Of a DNA stretch of 64,000 bases, positions 35,503 through 46,700 are shown in pieces. The notes under the pieces were generated by a model. That model searched no databases. It was given only the letters and a program-made list of their open reading frames with translations, and was not told the origin of the DNA. Position numbers and translations under genes: made by a program. This DNA comes from Strongyloides papillosus. Lineage: Eukaryota; Nematoda; Chromadorea; Rhabditida; Strongyloididae. How positions within the stretch are numbered: position 1 is the stretch's first letter; each line of letters begins with the position of its first letter. Location of the stretch: NCBI GenBank assembly GCA_005656395.1, contig SRSI01000039.1, positions 108,968-172,967 on the forward strand, given 5' to 3'.

Positions 35503-38500
35503 GAGACGGTGGACATTGCTTGTCCACGGTTACCCACATTTTTTCTTTTTTTTTTTAAAAATGCCATTTTGTTTACCCATTGGTTACCCATGGACAAGCG
35601 AAATGGTATATTTTTTTTTCATACAAAATGTGGGTAAGCGAATTTTTTCAATTAAAAATTATGTTTATTATTATTCTAAATTTTATTTATTTAAAAATAA
35701 TTGTTGTATAAGTTAAAAAAAATGTTTATTTACAATAAAATTGTTTATTAGATATGTGAGAAACTACGAAAATATTATACATCAAAGTAGTTAATTATAG
35801 AAACAACAAAATGAGATTATAATATAGAGAGTAAGTAACTTTCTTTATCGTCGTAATCTAGTTCAAAATGCGTCCTTAAATCAGCTCGTGTTGTCTCATA
35901 GCGCTTATATAAATGATATTTTGTAAATTCTTCATTATCAAAAATTTTTATTGAATTTAAAAAATTATCTAAAGATGATTTTTCTCCCATCAAGTGACTT
36001 CGATTTAATGATGAATGATATACTTCTGCATCATTACTAGTACATATATGTGTATATCGATGACAAATCATTTCTGGATGATAATCTTGATATGGTTTTA
36101 GCCAGTTTTTTCTAAAGTACCAAACAAACTTATTGTGATTGGGAAACTTATTAATTCGGGTTACTACAAAAGCATAAAAGCAATAAGTAAGATGTCTTGT
36201 ATCTAAAAACGGTAAATTAAATAAGATTACTTTTGCTTCTTTCAAACATTTCTTTAATTGATTTCTATAATGCATATTATCTTGAGACAATATAAAATTA
36301 TTTCCTTTCTTAGTATACAATAGATCATACTGACGTAATTTTCTTGAAATAGTACGTCTATAATGAAATAAACACAATTTATGATTTGTTTGTGGAAATA
36401 TATTTGAAAAGGCTTTAACAACATTCATTTTTTTATCACTTATTACACATTTGTTATGGTTAAATGGAATATTTGTAATTTGTTTTCTACTTTCACACAA
36501 ATTACGAAGATAGGTAAAAGCTTTAGAATACACATCAACAGTTCTTGATAAAGTAAGTATATAAATTAAACAAATACCATTTCTTGAGAATTTGTCAACT
36601 GAATGTATTCCAAAAAGTTGATTGAATTCTTTAGGACATTATTTAAATGTCCCATCCATTATTAACGTATCACTACTGCAAAAGATATCTAACATTTTAT
36701 CACTTACAATCATAATAAATGATTCATCTTCAGAATATTGAATATATTGTGAGTTTTCATCATAAAGACATTTTCCTACTTTATCTACTAACTTTTTCAT
36801 ATTTCTATGTTTTTGTTTCTTGAAAGCATCAACATATACACATTTATTTTCCATGTGTTTACTCTGTACTACTTGTTCATACGAAACATTGTATTTAGTA
36901 CTGCAATCTAAAGCGATTTTACTTAAAAATAAGCCATATGCATCAACAGGAGGTATTGACCCATCACTGATTTCATTACAAATCTCAATAAAAACATTTC
37001 TCAAGTAAACAGACAAAAACTCAATAGACTCGCAACCATCATTATGGATTTGCCCAAATTTTTTGTCGCTGCTCTTTTTCGAAACTTGTCTGATTTTTTT
37101 ACAACCACAGCAAATTCTTTCTTCCTGTACAACATTGTAGATATATCTGTATCCTTTCCATGTTAATAAGTTATCACCAGAAAAAGTAAAAAAACATATG
37201 CTATTTTTTCTATATATTGTATGTAAATCAAGTATCCATGGACTTGATTTTTGAGTAATAATATTTGAATTTATTACAGGTCTATATTCAACCGGTTGTA
37301 CTTGCATTCTTTTAAATCATAAAAAATTTTTTTTATAAATTCTTATACTACTTTCTGAAAGCATCAGTGAATCCTAAAAAAAATTAACAAAAACAAAAAT
37401 GATTATATATATAAATAATCAAAAAAGTTTTATAAAAACATATTTAAACTAAAAAAAACTATTTTTTTAAGAATTTAAATTTTTCAAAAATTTTAAATAT
37501 TTTCGATACATTTTTACTAAATTAAAAAAAGAATTTAAAAGTTGACTTTTCTAATTTAGAAAAGTAAGTAAAATCAATGTAAATGCATTTTCAACAGACA
37601 AAAAATTCACAAAATAAAATTTCTAGCAATTTTTAAAAATTAAAAAATTGCATTTATAACATACATTCATAGACTTTTTCTACTAATTCCTATACGTGAT
37701 GATATCGACGGCATTGCTAGACAAACTGATGCAATGACACAAACTTTATCAATAAATAAATAAAAATTATGTGCTTTTTTTAAAAAAAAATCATAGAAAA
37801 TTTATTAAAAAAAACGAATGCCCAAAAGTAACATAAAAAATTGTGATGATTTTATAGTATTTAAAAGAACAACATAATAATAGATCAAATATTATACTAA
37901 GTACTACCTACTAAATATAGTTTTTTATGCTTATATAGTACAAAATATTGTATAGTCAGATTTAAAAACAAGATATTATTACCTGGTTAAATGATTTTCC
38001 CAATTCCTCAAGAACACGACGAGCACCATATGTCGGATGGTTCTTAAAAATATCATAGATTTTTTTTAATATGTAATCGGGAAAACTAGAACAAAAAATT
38101 TCTTTGTAATCAAGCATGATTAAACAAAATAACAAAATGAATCAATCTACTTTATATGACGTTATTTTATAATAAAAAAATCATCTAATTTTTTACTCCT
38201 TATTAAACATTAAAATCAAACATTTCATTATTTTTAAATAATTTAGGGACCTTGTTCGGAAAAGACCAACCAATTCAATTTTAAGTTTATCACAATTTTT
38301 GTAATACATTTTATGACATTTATAGATAGATAATAATAAAAAAAGTAGATTTTTTTAATTACTTTTAGCAAATTTTAAAAAAAATTACCTTATCAAAACA
38401 ATATTTTTCATCAAAAATGTTTTTTATGCTACTATAAATTATCCTAATTATTGTGTTAGTGCAAAATAAAAAAAATGACTTTTCGCTTGTCCATATTTTG

Positions 38501-38557
38501 TTTGTTACAAAAAAAGCCATTTCGCTTACCCATGGACAAGCGAATGTCCCCTCTCCC
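35503..38557 (-). mobile_element. MULE transposon with a recently dead transposase gene
   Basis: The tips are GAGACGGTGGACATTGCTTG and, reversed, GGGAGAGGGGACATTCGCTT. A 9-bp duplication AAATTAATT (35494-35502 and 38558-38566) flanks it, the MULE hallmark. Both ends repeat GCTTGTCCA and TTACCCATGGACAAGCGAA. It encodes a two-exon FLYWCH/MULE transposase on the minus strand with two nonsense codons. It lies 236 bp upstream of tRNA-Lys (CTT). Confidence 0.88.
35817..38117 (-). pseudogene. MULE transposase, two-exon gene with two stop codons
   Basis: Exon 1 (37983-38117, 45 codons) ends in CAG followed by GTAATAATA. Exon 2 runs from 37373 to 35817 after an acceptor TTTTTTTTAG; the intron is 609 bp. 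In exon 2 a TGA (37317-37319) and a TAA (36639-36641) interrupt a single otherwise open frame. About 60 residues into exon 2 is a Cys/His finger (WKGYRY..CCGC..HNDGC) of FLYWCH type. The transposase core has MDGTFK (first Asp), then beyond the TAA the QLFGIH segment, then VISDKKMNVVKAF (second Asp), CLFHY, and SNDAEVYH (Glu), so the DDE set is complete. A transposase of this type would cut and paste the element in the nucleus. The unbroken frame apart from two stops implies recent death. Confidence 0.82.
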
Positions 38558-38829
38558 AAATTAATTTTTTAATTTTTGAATATTAACAAATTTTAAAAGT
38601 AAATATAAGCAACAATTTGAGTGAAAATTAAACGATTTAATATTAAAACATTTCATTAAATTAAAAAATTATTACATACTTATATATTTTAAATATATTC
38701 ATATGTTTATAAAAATTATCTAACAACCAAAAAACAATGAAAAAACACTAAAAAATAGTAGTGAAGATCGATGAACTCTGGTGGATTTTAAATTATATTT
38801 TGTGGAAAAGTGCGCCATCTTTTCGCTAG

Positions 38830-39874
38830 CCAACCATCACTCAAAGTCAAAGTGTCACCTATAGGTGACAATCTCAACATTGTCACCTATAGGTGACAAT
38901 ATAACTCTTGAATAGAATTTTCAATACGTAAATTCTATTCCAATGTTCATTTGTAAAGATAACATTAAACAAAAGTATACAAAAGAAAGTATTTTAAAAT
39001 ACTTTTATTTAACTAATTTATTTATGTTTGAAGAAGATTAATTAAGTATTTACTATGAATTAGACATATTTCTAGCTCTCAACTATGCTAACAGTGAAAA
39101 AAATGTCTTAAAAGTTACCAAGTAAGTTTAAAATAGTTAAATTAAAGAGCAATTTTTGTTTCTAGATTTCAAAACGGTATGAGAACATTAGGTAAGTATT
39201 ACTTTTAATTCTAATGGTCAAACTTAGGTTTAATAAGCAAACCAGCTCTAAGAATGTTTTCAGAATTGTCAGATAAGTTTTAGTTTTCAATAATAAGTTA
39301 CTAAATCTTTGTTTTTAGAAAGATGGCTGATCATTGGCGTTATCTTAATGTGTTTATACTATCATCTTCATAGGTAAGTAGTTTTTCTCATTTCAATGTT
39401 TTAATTTAGACTTAACAATGATGTCAGTGAATAAAAAACAACCAGGAATATCATGTAAGTTTTTAAATCTAACTTCTTGTATGAATACTTTTTTTTTAGC
39501 ACTTGAATCTTTTGGACAATGAGAATGGGAAACAGAGGGCAGAATAAATATCACAGGTAGATTTTTTAATTATAAAAATTGTTAATTATATTATTTGTAA
39601 ATAAAAATATTAATAAAAACTTGTGTAATTTATTTTAATATATGGTTTTGAAAAGAATGACATTGGAACCTAGTAGAAATTCTAGGTGACAATATCTGTT
39701 TTTTTTGACTTTGTCACCTGTAGGTGACAATGTTGTTAGATTCCTAAAAATTCGAGACATTGTCACCTGTAGGTGACAATTTGACTTTGAGTGATAGCTC
39801 AGTTGGTAGAGCGGAGGACTGTAGATTTAATTGCTGATATCCTTAGGCCACTGGTTCGAATCCGGTTGGTTGGA
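38830..39874 (+). tRNA. tRNA-Tyr (GTA), with intron, split by a transposon after position 8
   Basis: CCAACCAT is at 38830-38837 and the rest (AGCTCAGTTGG...) resumes at 39796 and ends at discriminator A, 39874. The acceptor CCAACCA pairs with TGGTTGG. The anticodon arm GAGGACTGTAGA...TCCTT gives anticodon GTA with an intron of about 14 nt just after position 37, as in most eukaryotic tRNA-Tyr genes. The T arm is CTGGTTCGAATCCGG, slightly imperfect. The insert detaches the 5' acceptor strand from box A, so a normal tRNA is unlikely. Confidence 0.9.
38838..39793. mobile_element. CACTCA-TIR element with palindromic caps in tRNA-Tyr
   Basis: Both tips read CACTCAAAGTCAAA. AT at 38836-38837 and 39794-39795 is the target duplication. 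Each end carries two copies of the palindrome TTGTCACCTATAGGTGACAA or TTGTCACCTGTAGGTGACAA. Inside, 39100-39590 has at least six GTAAGT-like donors alternating with TTTAG/TCTAG acceptors at about 40-60 bp steps, resembling tiny exons and introns. There is no transposase frame. It belongs to the same family as 28611-29397. Confidence 0.85.
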
Positions 39875-40187
39875 AACTCTTTTTACATAGAAGGTGTATT
39901 TATAGTATTGTTTTATCAAAAAACAATAGTTTCAATGCCTTATAAAATTTATTCTGTATTAAATTAACTACAGAAAAAAACTTAGGGATATTTATTATAC
40001 TTTTATATAAATAAATAGCAATACAATCACATTTTTAATTTAAAATTAATTAATTAATTTTTAAACAAAATTTTCCATTTACTTTTATCGTGTTAAATAG
40101 AGAAAATTTTAATATTTTTAATATTCTTTAAAATAAATGATATTTTTTCAAACATTTTACATAATCTTCTAATTTACTTCTCCAACA

Positions 40188-40259
40188 GGGGACTTAACTC
40201 AGTGGTAGAGTGCTCGCTTTGCATGCGAGAAGCCGCGGGTTCAATTCCCGCAGTCTCCA
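40188..40259 (+). tRNA. tRNA-Ala (TGC)
   Basis: The acceptor GGGGACT pairs with AGTCTCC (one G-T), discriminator A. The anticodon stem CTCGC/GCGAG encloses TTTGCAT (anticodon TGC). The T arm is GCGGGTTCAATTCCCGC. All stems pair. The upstream flank TTACTTCTCCAACAG resembles the ACTTCTCCAC tip motif of the MULE-type elements. TTTT lies at about 40266. Confidence 0.95.
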
Positions 40260-41744
40260 ACATCTCTTTTGAAAACTACTTTTTTACTACGCTATATCTT
40301 TTTTTAGTATCGTGATGCTTATCATTTGTATTAGAATAAAAATTATAAATGTGTATATTATGTGTTATATTTTACAATATATCAAATAACATTAAGATTA
40401 ACACAAAAAAGAGGAAGGCATTGATGTTTATTGTAAAAAAGAATACATCCTACTATTAAACTGAGAAAAAAATTAATAGTAGTTAGAATAATACACTATT
40501 TAAGAAGGAAGATTTAAGATAATGATTAGTTCTGTACCAACTAGCTGAATTATAGTTAAGAAACTATATTTTAGTTATAAGTACTACTCGTTTTACTAAC
40601 AAAATAAAAAGTTATATTCATTTCATTGTTTTATTTTGTTCTTAGCACCCATATCCAAACATGTCACTAGATAATATTAACCTTAATTAGGTGGCAAGAA
40701 CCTAGCTAGCATACTTCCATTAGAATATATGTAACAAAAGCTCATGGTACGTCTTTTAATAAAACTATACTACTAAAAAAAGAAAGTATCAAAATCTTTA
40801 AGAGTATAAATTTTTTTTTCTGGTAGTAAATAAAAAAAGTTTCCAATTAAAAATTTAAATTTATTAATGTATCGACTCATTTAATAAACAAGTTTGTAGA
40901 ATAGTATTATTATTAATTAACACAAAAATAAAAAGCTTTAAATACTTTATCCAAGTAAAAAAGTATGTCATTCTCTATTGCAAATGAACCCAGTTTAAAT
41001 AGAAGTTTTTAATAATACTTTTTATTCAATATTGATCGATTGATATGAATAAATTTTAAACTAATAAATTACTTCCAATAAATTGCAATTCATTATTTAA
41101 ATAATGATATCTCCATGTAATATTTTTAAAATTCTATAGATTTTTATATAAAAAATAAACCAAATAACTTATTTCAATTTGATATCAACTATAGTAGATA
41201 AAAAATCAAAATTATTACTAAACATCATTAAAAATTATTGTAATGTATTTTTTATGTCTATTTTTATTGTTACATGTACAAGAAAATATCATTAAAGAAA
41301 AAGTTTTATTACATCAAAGAAATTATTTATAATATAATAAACTCTGTTTAAAAAGAAATGCAGAAGAAGATAAAATTACTGCTAAAAATGAGTATAAATG
41401 GCCCGGAAAGTTATGAACAATGTCATCATTATTTTCTCTATTAACGAATTTATTTTACTACAGAATCAACAAATAAGATTTAAACGGATAACTGGTGGAA
41501 ATTTAAAAAGAGACAAAAATGTTATAAAGTATAATTGATTAATTATTATTGTTTTTATTTATTATATAAAATATCTATAAGATCAATAAAATATTTTACC
41601 ATATCAAGAGTTTAAATACATAACAATTAAATAATATATTTAATAGACTTTTTTTATTCTGTTACAATCAATGAATATCAGGAAAAACAAAAGCAAATAA
41701 AAAATAATTAAATTTATTCACTTCGATTTTGTTAGAAGTTGTTA
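40260..41744. other. A/T-rich spacer
   Basis: No gene or element boundary was seen. ATAAATGGCCCGGAAAG at about 41393 resembles ATAAATGGCCCAGAAAG near 3883, in the helicase pseudogene, but the match is too short to interpret. Confidence 0.4.
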
Positions 41745-42883
41745 CACACAAAAAAAAAGTGGGACAAATTTTGACATTATTACATAAAATGCAATAAAAT
41801 GTCCCACCACTTTGAAATGTCAAAATTTATTCAAATTTTAAAAATATCAGGCGACAACAAAAATGTTTTAAATGAGGCAAAATGTTAGATTTTCGCATGA
41901 ATTCGGTCGTGTTTTTACAAAAATATATACTTTTAAAATTTTGAAGTAATGAAACATTTATTTAATCTTAGAAATTTTAAAAATATTACACCTATTTTAT
42001 AATCTAATTCGTTTTTATAATATATTATGAAGTGAGTTATCAGTACTCAATTTCGTGTAAAGTTGTTAACATTTTAACAAAAATCATTCTTTTAAACATC
42101 CCGTTAACACCAGTAAATTGAAAAATTTAGAAATTTAACAACAACAATAAGAAAGAGTGATAATTATCTAACCATACAAAGTAATGTTCATTGAAAATAT
42201 TATCTTAGTACTTGCTATTTTTCTTATTTAAATTAAAATATTTAAAAAAATTTTTTTACTATGAACAAAATGTATAATGTTTTAAAACTTTTAATCGGTT
42301 TGACTTTTAAAGATGATCTTGAAAAACAGTATAAAAAAGTTGAGTCATCAGATGAATATAACTTTTTATAAAAATTTTATTTATAGTTATTCAAACAATT
42401 GAAGAACATCTAAAAAATACTATCATATATCGATAAATACTCCTTATTAAAGCATTTTTTAATCTTATAATAAGTTAAAATCTAATATTGTATTTTAAAA
42501 TGTATTGTAAAAAATAACTTAAGTTTTAAAATTGTTGTAACCTTTGCTCATAGCTAAGGCTATGAGTTTAGCACCAAAATCCATTTATTTCAGTGAAGAC
42601 TAAACTGATTTATTATAAAAAACTTGCTTTTTAAATAGAAAATAATATAATTAAAATTATCATAATAAAATTATTAATTAGCATTTATAAATATTTATAT
42701 TTAAATATTACAAAAATAAAAACAATAAAATATAAAATAAAAACTAATTTTAATTATTGTCTTAATTTTTTGTACAAAATAATTGCGTTAAAATTATCGC
42801 AAATCAAGAAAATTCAAATTTTATTAGGTGGGACAAATTTATTACATTTTACGCAAATGTGTGTCCCATTTTTTTTTTGTGTG
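41745..42883. mobile_element. CACACA-TIR element, TA target site (copy 2)
   Basis: The tips are CACACAAAAAAAAAGTGGGAC and a matching right end, with TA at 41743-41744 and 42884-42885. Subterminal GTCCCACC and GGTGGGAC are shared with copy 1 (33128-34078). It is longer by about 190 bp, part of which (42520-42730) has no counterpart in copy 1. No coding frame is present. Confidence 0.8.
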
Positions 42884-43178
42884 TAGTAAACTAACTTTAT
42901 AGTATAAAACTTACGTTAGAATCTCAATTATTTGTATAAAATTATCACTTATTTTACAACAAATTAAATATATGTAAAATATTACATTATATGGTTTCTT
43001 AAAAATACTAGAAAAAATTAATTTTTGATTATTTTTTTAAAGGAAAAAAACGAATTATATGTAATTGTCAAATATTGAAAGCTGGCAATGTGAGATTATG
43101 AAAATTCTAACATAAAACATCACAAATATACCAGAATAATGTAAAATAATTAAACAGATTTGAAGATCTTGCCTCCAG

Positions 43179-43251
43179 GCCTTCCTAGCTCAGTTGGTAG
43201 AGCGTTAGACTTTTAATCTAACGGTCAGGGGTTCGAGCCCCCTGGAGGGCT
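43179..43251 (+). tRNA. tRNA-Lys (TTT)
   Basis: The acceptor GCCTTCC pairs with GGAGGGC, discriminator T. The anticodon stem TTAGA/TCTAA encloses CTTTTAA (anticodon TTT). The T arm is CAGGGGTTCGAGCCCCCTG. Complete and intronless, with TTTTT at 43255. A gypsy-like retrotransposon begins 258 bp downstream. Confidence 0.95.
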
Positions 43252-43508
43252 TAGTTTTTCTTTGCATTAGCAAACGGAAGTGTACAGAAGGTTAAATCTG
43301 GATAATTTGCAGGTTTTTTTCTCGAATTCTTGGAAATTTCTATTATTTAAAAAAGTTCAGTAACTTAAATAATATAATTGATTTTCTTTATTTTAAATAT
43401 TTTCTTGACATCAACAGAGTTAATATAAAAAATTTATTTTAAATTTTTTGCCTCACTTTGTCGATTATAGTTGAAACGTTCTTTTAAAAAAATGTGCGAT
43501 ATTACAAA

Positions 43509-43725
43509 AGTAAAAATTTATTGGTATTATTACACTAAAATATATTACAATAAAATAAGGGAAAAATTGTTATACAATAATGTAAAGAAAACGTGTCATA
43601 TAATAAAATGAAATAAGCAATGTAATGTAAATTAGTGAATAAATATGTGACAATATTAATCTTATATAGGGAAAAGATTAACTATGTCACAGGTATAAGC
43701 TGATTGATGGGTCAATCGTCACTCA
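43509..43725 (-). repeat. 3' LTR of retrotransposon A (217 bp)
   Basis: This matches 48286-48502 base for base by eye. On the coding strand it begins TGAGTGACG and ends TTTTTACT, so it has TG at the start but not the usual CA end. Confidence 0.92.
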
Positions 43726-43783
43726 CCCTCCCTAGAATTGGAGCTACACAAGAATCCGACGATAGGAACATAGATAAAAGCTT

Positions 43784-46700
43784 TCATAAAAGTTGCACAT
43801 CATGAAGATCATCAGGTATATATCGTTTGACCTGGGATACATGAACCTTCTTAGGCCTACCCCTAAGTTTATCCGTAGATTTAATGAATAAATGAGCATC
43901 CTTTTGAGAATTAACAATAAACGGTCCAATAAAAGGTGTATCGAGCTTATTAGTCGGAGAAGGGTTCTGAAGAAGAACAAGATCATCCTTAGCATACGTA
44001 GTAACTTCATTCTCTGCATTAGGTAATGTTGCATTACGTTTATCCCTTAAGTCCATAGAATCTGCAGCTATACGTTTCCAATTATTAAGCACAGACGTAG
44101 TAGAGAAGAAAGAAGTTCCATTATCGATATCCAAAAGTGGTTTATAGTTAACCAGACCACTATCACGCATAAAGAAAACAGTAAAAGGAGCTTGAGATAT
44201 AGCTAGACTATGAGTAGAGTTGTACTTGAAAGCGATTTGATAAATAAAACACCTAATAAATTCAATTTCTGAGATTGGAGACTTATCCGAATAGTCATAA
44301 TATGCAGATCGAAGCATTTGTTTTAAAGTCCGGAAAGATCTTTCAATAAGAGTATTACCATTGTGATGTTGAGTTGTACCAAATTCAACATTCACATCAA
44401 AAGATTTCATAAGTGACAATAGACCTTGAGAGCGTAGTGATGATTGACGATCGAAGCGAATATTGCGAGGTATACCATACCTACAAAACAGATCCGTAAT
44501 AATAGCATCTCCTATAGTTTGACTTTTCTCATCGGTAATAGGAATGGGGAACCACATTCTTGATGTTACATCTATGAAATTAAGTAGACTGATAGACTCG
44601 TTTTTGCTTTTAAATTGCCAGATATCCCCTGCTAATGAAGTAAGTGGTTGTGATGGAATGTTTACGTGTTCATATCTTGGACATGTGAGAAGAGAAGGTT
44701 TAGCGACCTGACAATTATTGCAATTGTTAACAACTTCTTCTACGGTTGCACGAATACCTTCGGCTCTGAAGCAGTCAAGAAGGGTATTAAGAGTACGTTG
44801 AATTCCAGGGTGTCCAAGCTTCTCATGTAGATACTGGGCAGTTTCCTTGTATAAACTTTTTGGGAGTAGAGGGAGTAGTTTGTCGCCGAATCTGGTCCGT
44901 GTTTTACAATATATTATGTCATTGAGAAGAATTTGGTTTGGATCTAGTTGGGCGGTAGACTTCTTCTGTTCCTCCTTAAGACGTTCTTTAAAAATGTCAC
45001 TGACATTTTCCTCCCCCACTTTAGAAATGAGAATGGGTGCTACATCAACAGAAGGGTTATCATCAACTTCACCAAAATCTGTACAATCGGACGACGTAAC
45101 ACCATTTGAATTTTCATCTACCATAAGTCGGGACAATGTATCTGCTAGCATATTCGAAGGTCCAGGCAGATATTTCCATGTAATGTCAAGAACAGATAGC
45201 TCGGTAGCCCATGCAGAAAGTTGTGGGTGGTGGTCTAAATTCTTACTAAAGTATTTGATAATAGGAAGATTGTCCGAATGCCACAAGATCTTAGCACCAA
45301 GTAGATAATGTAAATGTTTTCTAGCAAATAAGATAATTGACATGCCTTCTAGAAAAACTGAATCCCGTTGACGTATAGTATGTGTTCTTTTCTTAGACCA
45401 ATAACGAAGAATTCTTTTAGTACCATCAATAGTTTGGGCCATATAACCTCCAAAACCAGTTTGGCTAGCGTCAGTATAAACTTCAAGAGGAAGATCTTTA
45501 ATTTCTGTATACAGGATATCACGAGAACATAAACCAGACTTAAGATCATCAAAAATACGTTGACATTCATTAGACCATACAAAGGGAGTATCTTTCTTAA
45601 GCAGAGCAGTAATAGGAAGCATTTTATTAGCAAAGTTAGAAACATAGCTACAATAAAATGATAAAGAACCAAGTAGGGACTTAACATCACTTGCACAGGT
45701 TGGTGTCTTCAAGTTCATAATAGCCTTACACGCGGATTCTGACACTTGAGTACCATGTTTAGAAATAGTATGCCCGAGATAATTGATAGTTGAACTACAA
45801 AGAATACTTTTTTTCCAGCTGATTTTCAAATTAGCAACCTTTAACATCAATAACGTATTGCGAACTCTTTCTAAGTGGTCATCTAGAGTTCCAACGGTCT
45901 TCAAAATACCATCATCATAATACCATCGTAGTCCAGGAATAGCTAAACTGTCAAGAATAGACTGCATAAGTTGAGGTGATAGTTTGAAACCTTGAGGAAG
46001 AGATAAGTAGCGGTATGTCTTACGATTAAAAAAGATTCCTATGTCTCCAACATTATCAGGATGTAGGCGAAATTGGTGGAATGAAGATACAAGATCGCAT
46101 AAAAGGTAATAATCACCACCAGCAGCTTCTTGAACAGCATTGTCCACACGATGAACAGGATAATCGAAGTTTGGAGCAGCATCGTTACTTCTACGCATGT
46201 CAGTTGTTGGCCTTATAGTATTGTCACGTTTCTTAACCGGTATAAGATTATGAAGAAGTTTTGCAGGAGCTTCTTCAATTGTTCCAGAATCTATCATTTC
46301 TTGAATAACAAGTTCAGCTTGATCCATCAGACGAGTTGGGAAATTGAAAGGACGGAATGGTTTCACCTTAGAATAATCAAAAGCAATGTAAGGTACATGC
46401 TCACAACACTGACCAATATCCGTTTTGTCCATTGAAAATACATCATATAAACCCTCATCACCATAGCGTTCTGTGATCTTAGCAAGAACATCCTCGTTAG
46501 ATAAGAGAGGAGAAGCCTCAGGAACAATTTCGGTATTGTTAACTTGTACCATATTACATAATGATCGAACAGGGAAAGCTTCACGTGCCATATCAACAGC
46601 GGCAGAAATAGTGGACTCAAGATTCTCAGCATATTTAAACAGTTGATTGTTCAGAACGATACCTTCAGACGTAATAGTAGTTGGACTGACTTGTGTAATG

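Noticed and set aside
35501..35716. Plus-strand frame of 71 codons at the MULE end
   Set aside because: It reads the terminal inverted repeat of the element.
41380..41410. Helicase-related fragment (ATAAATGGCCCGGAAAG)
   Set aside because: A 17-base similarity to 3883 alone is too short and could be chance.
43500..43510. 5-bp target duplications for the two gypsy elements
   Set aside because: Flanks are similar (ACAAA/AACAA; TACTA/CTCTA) but not identical, so I did not claim them.
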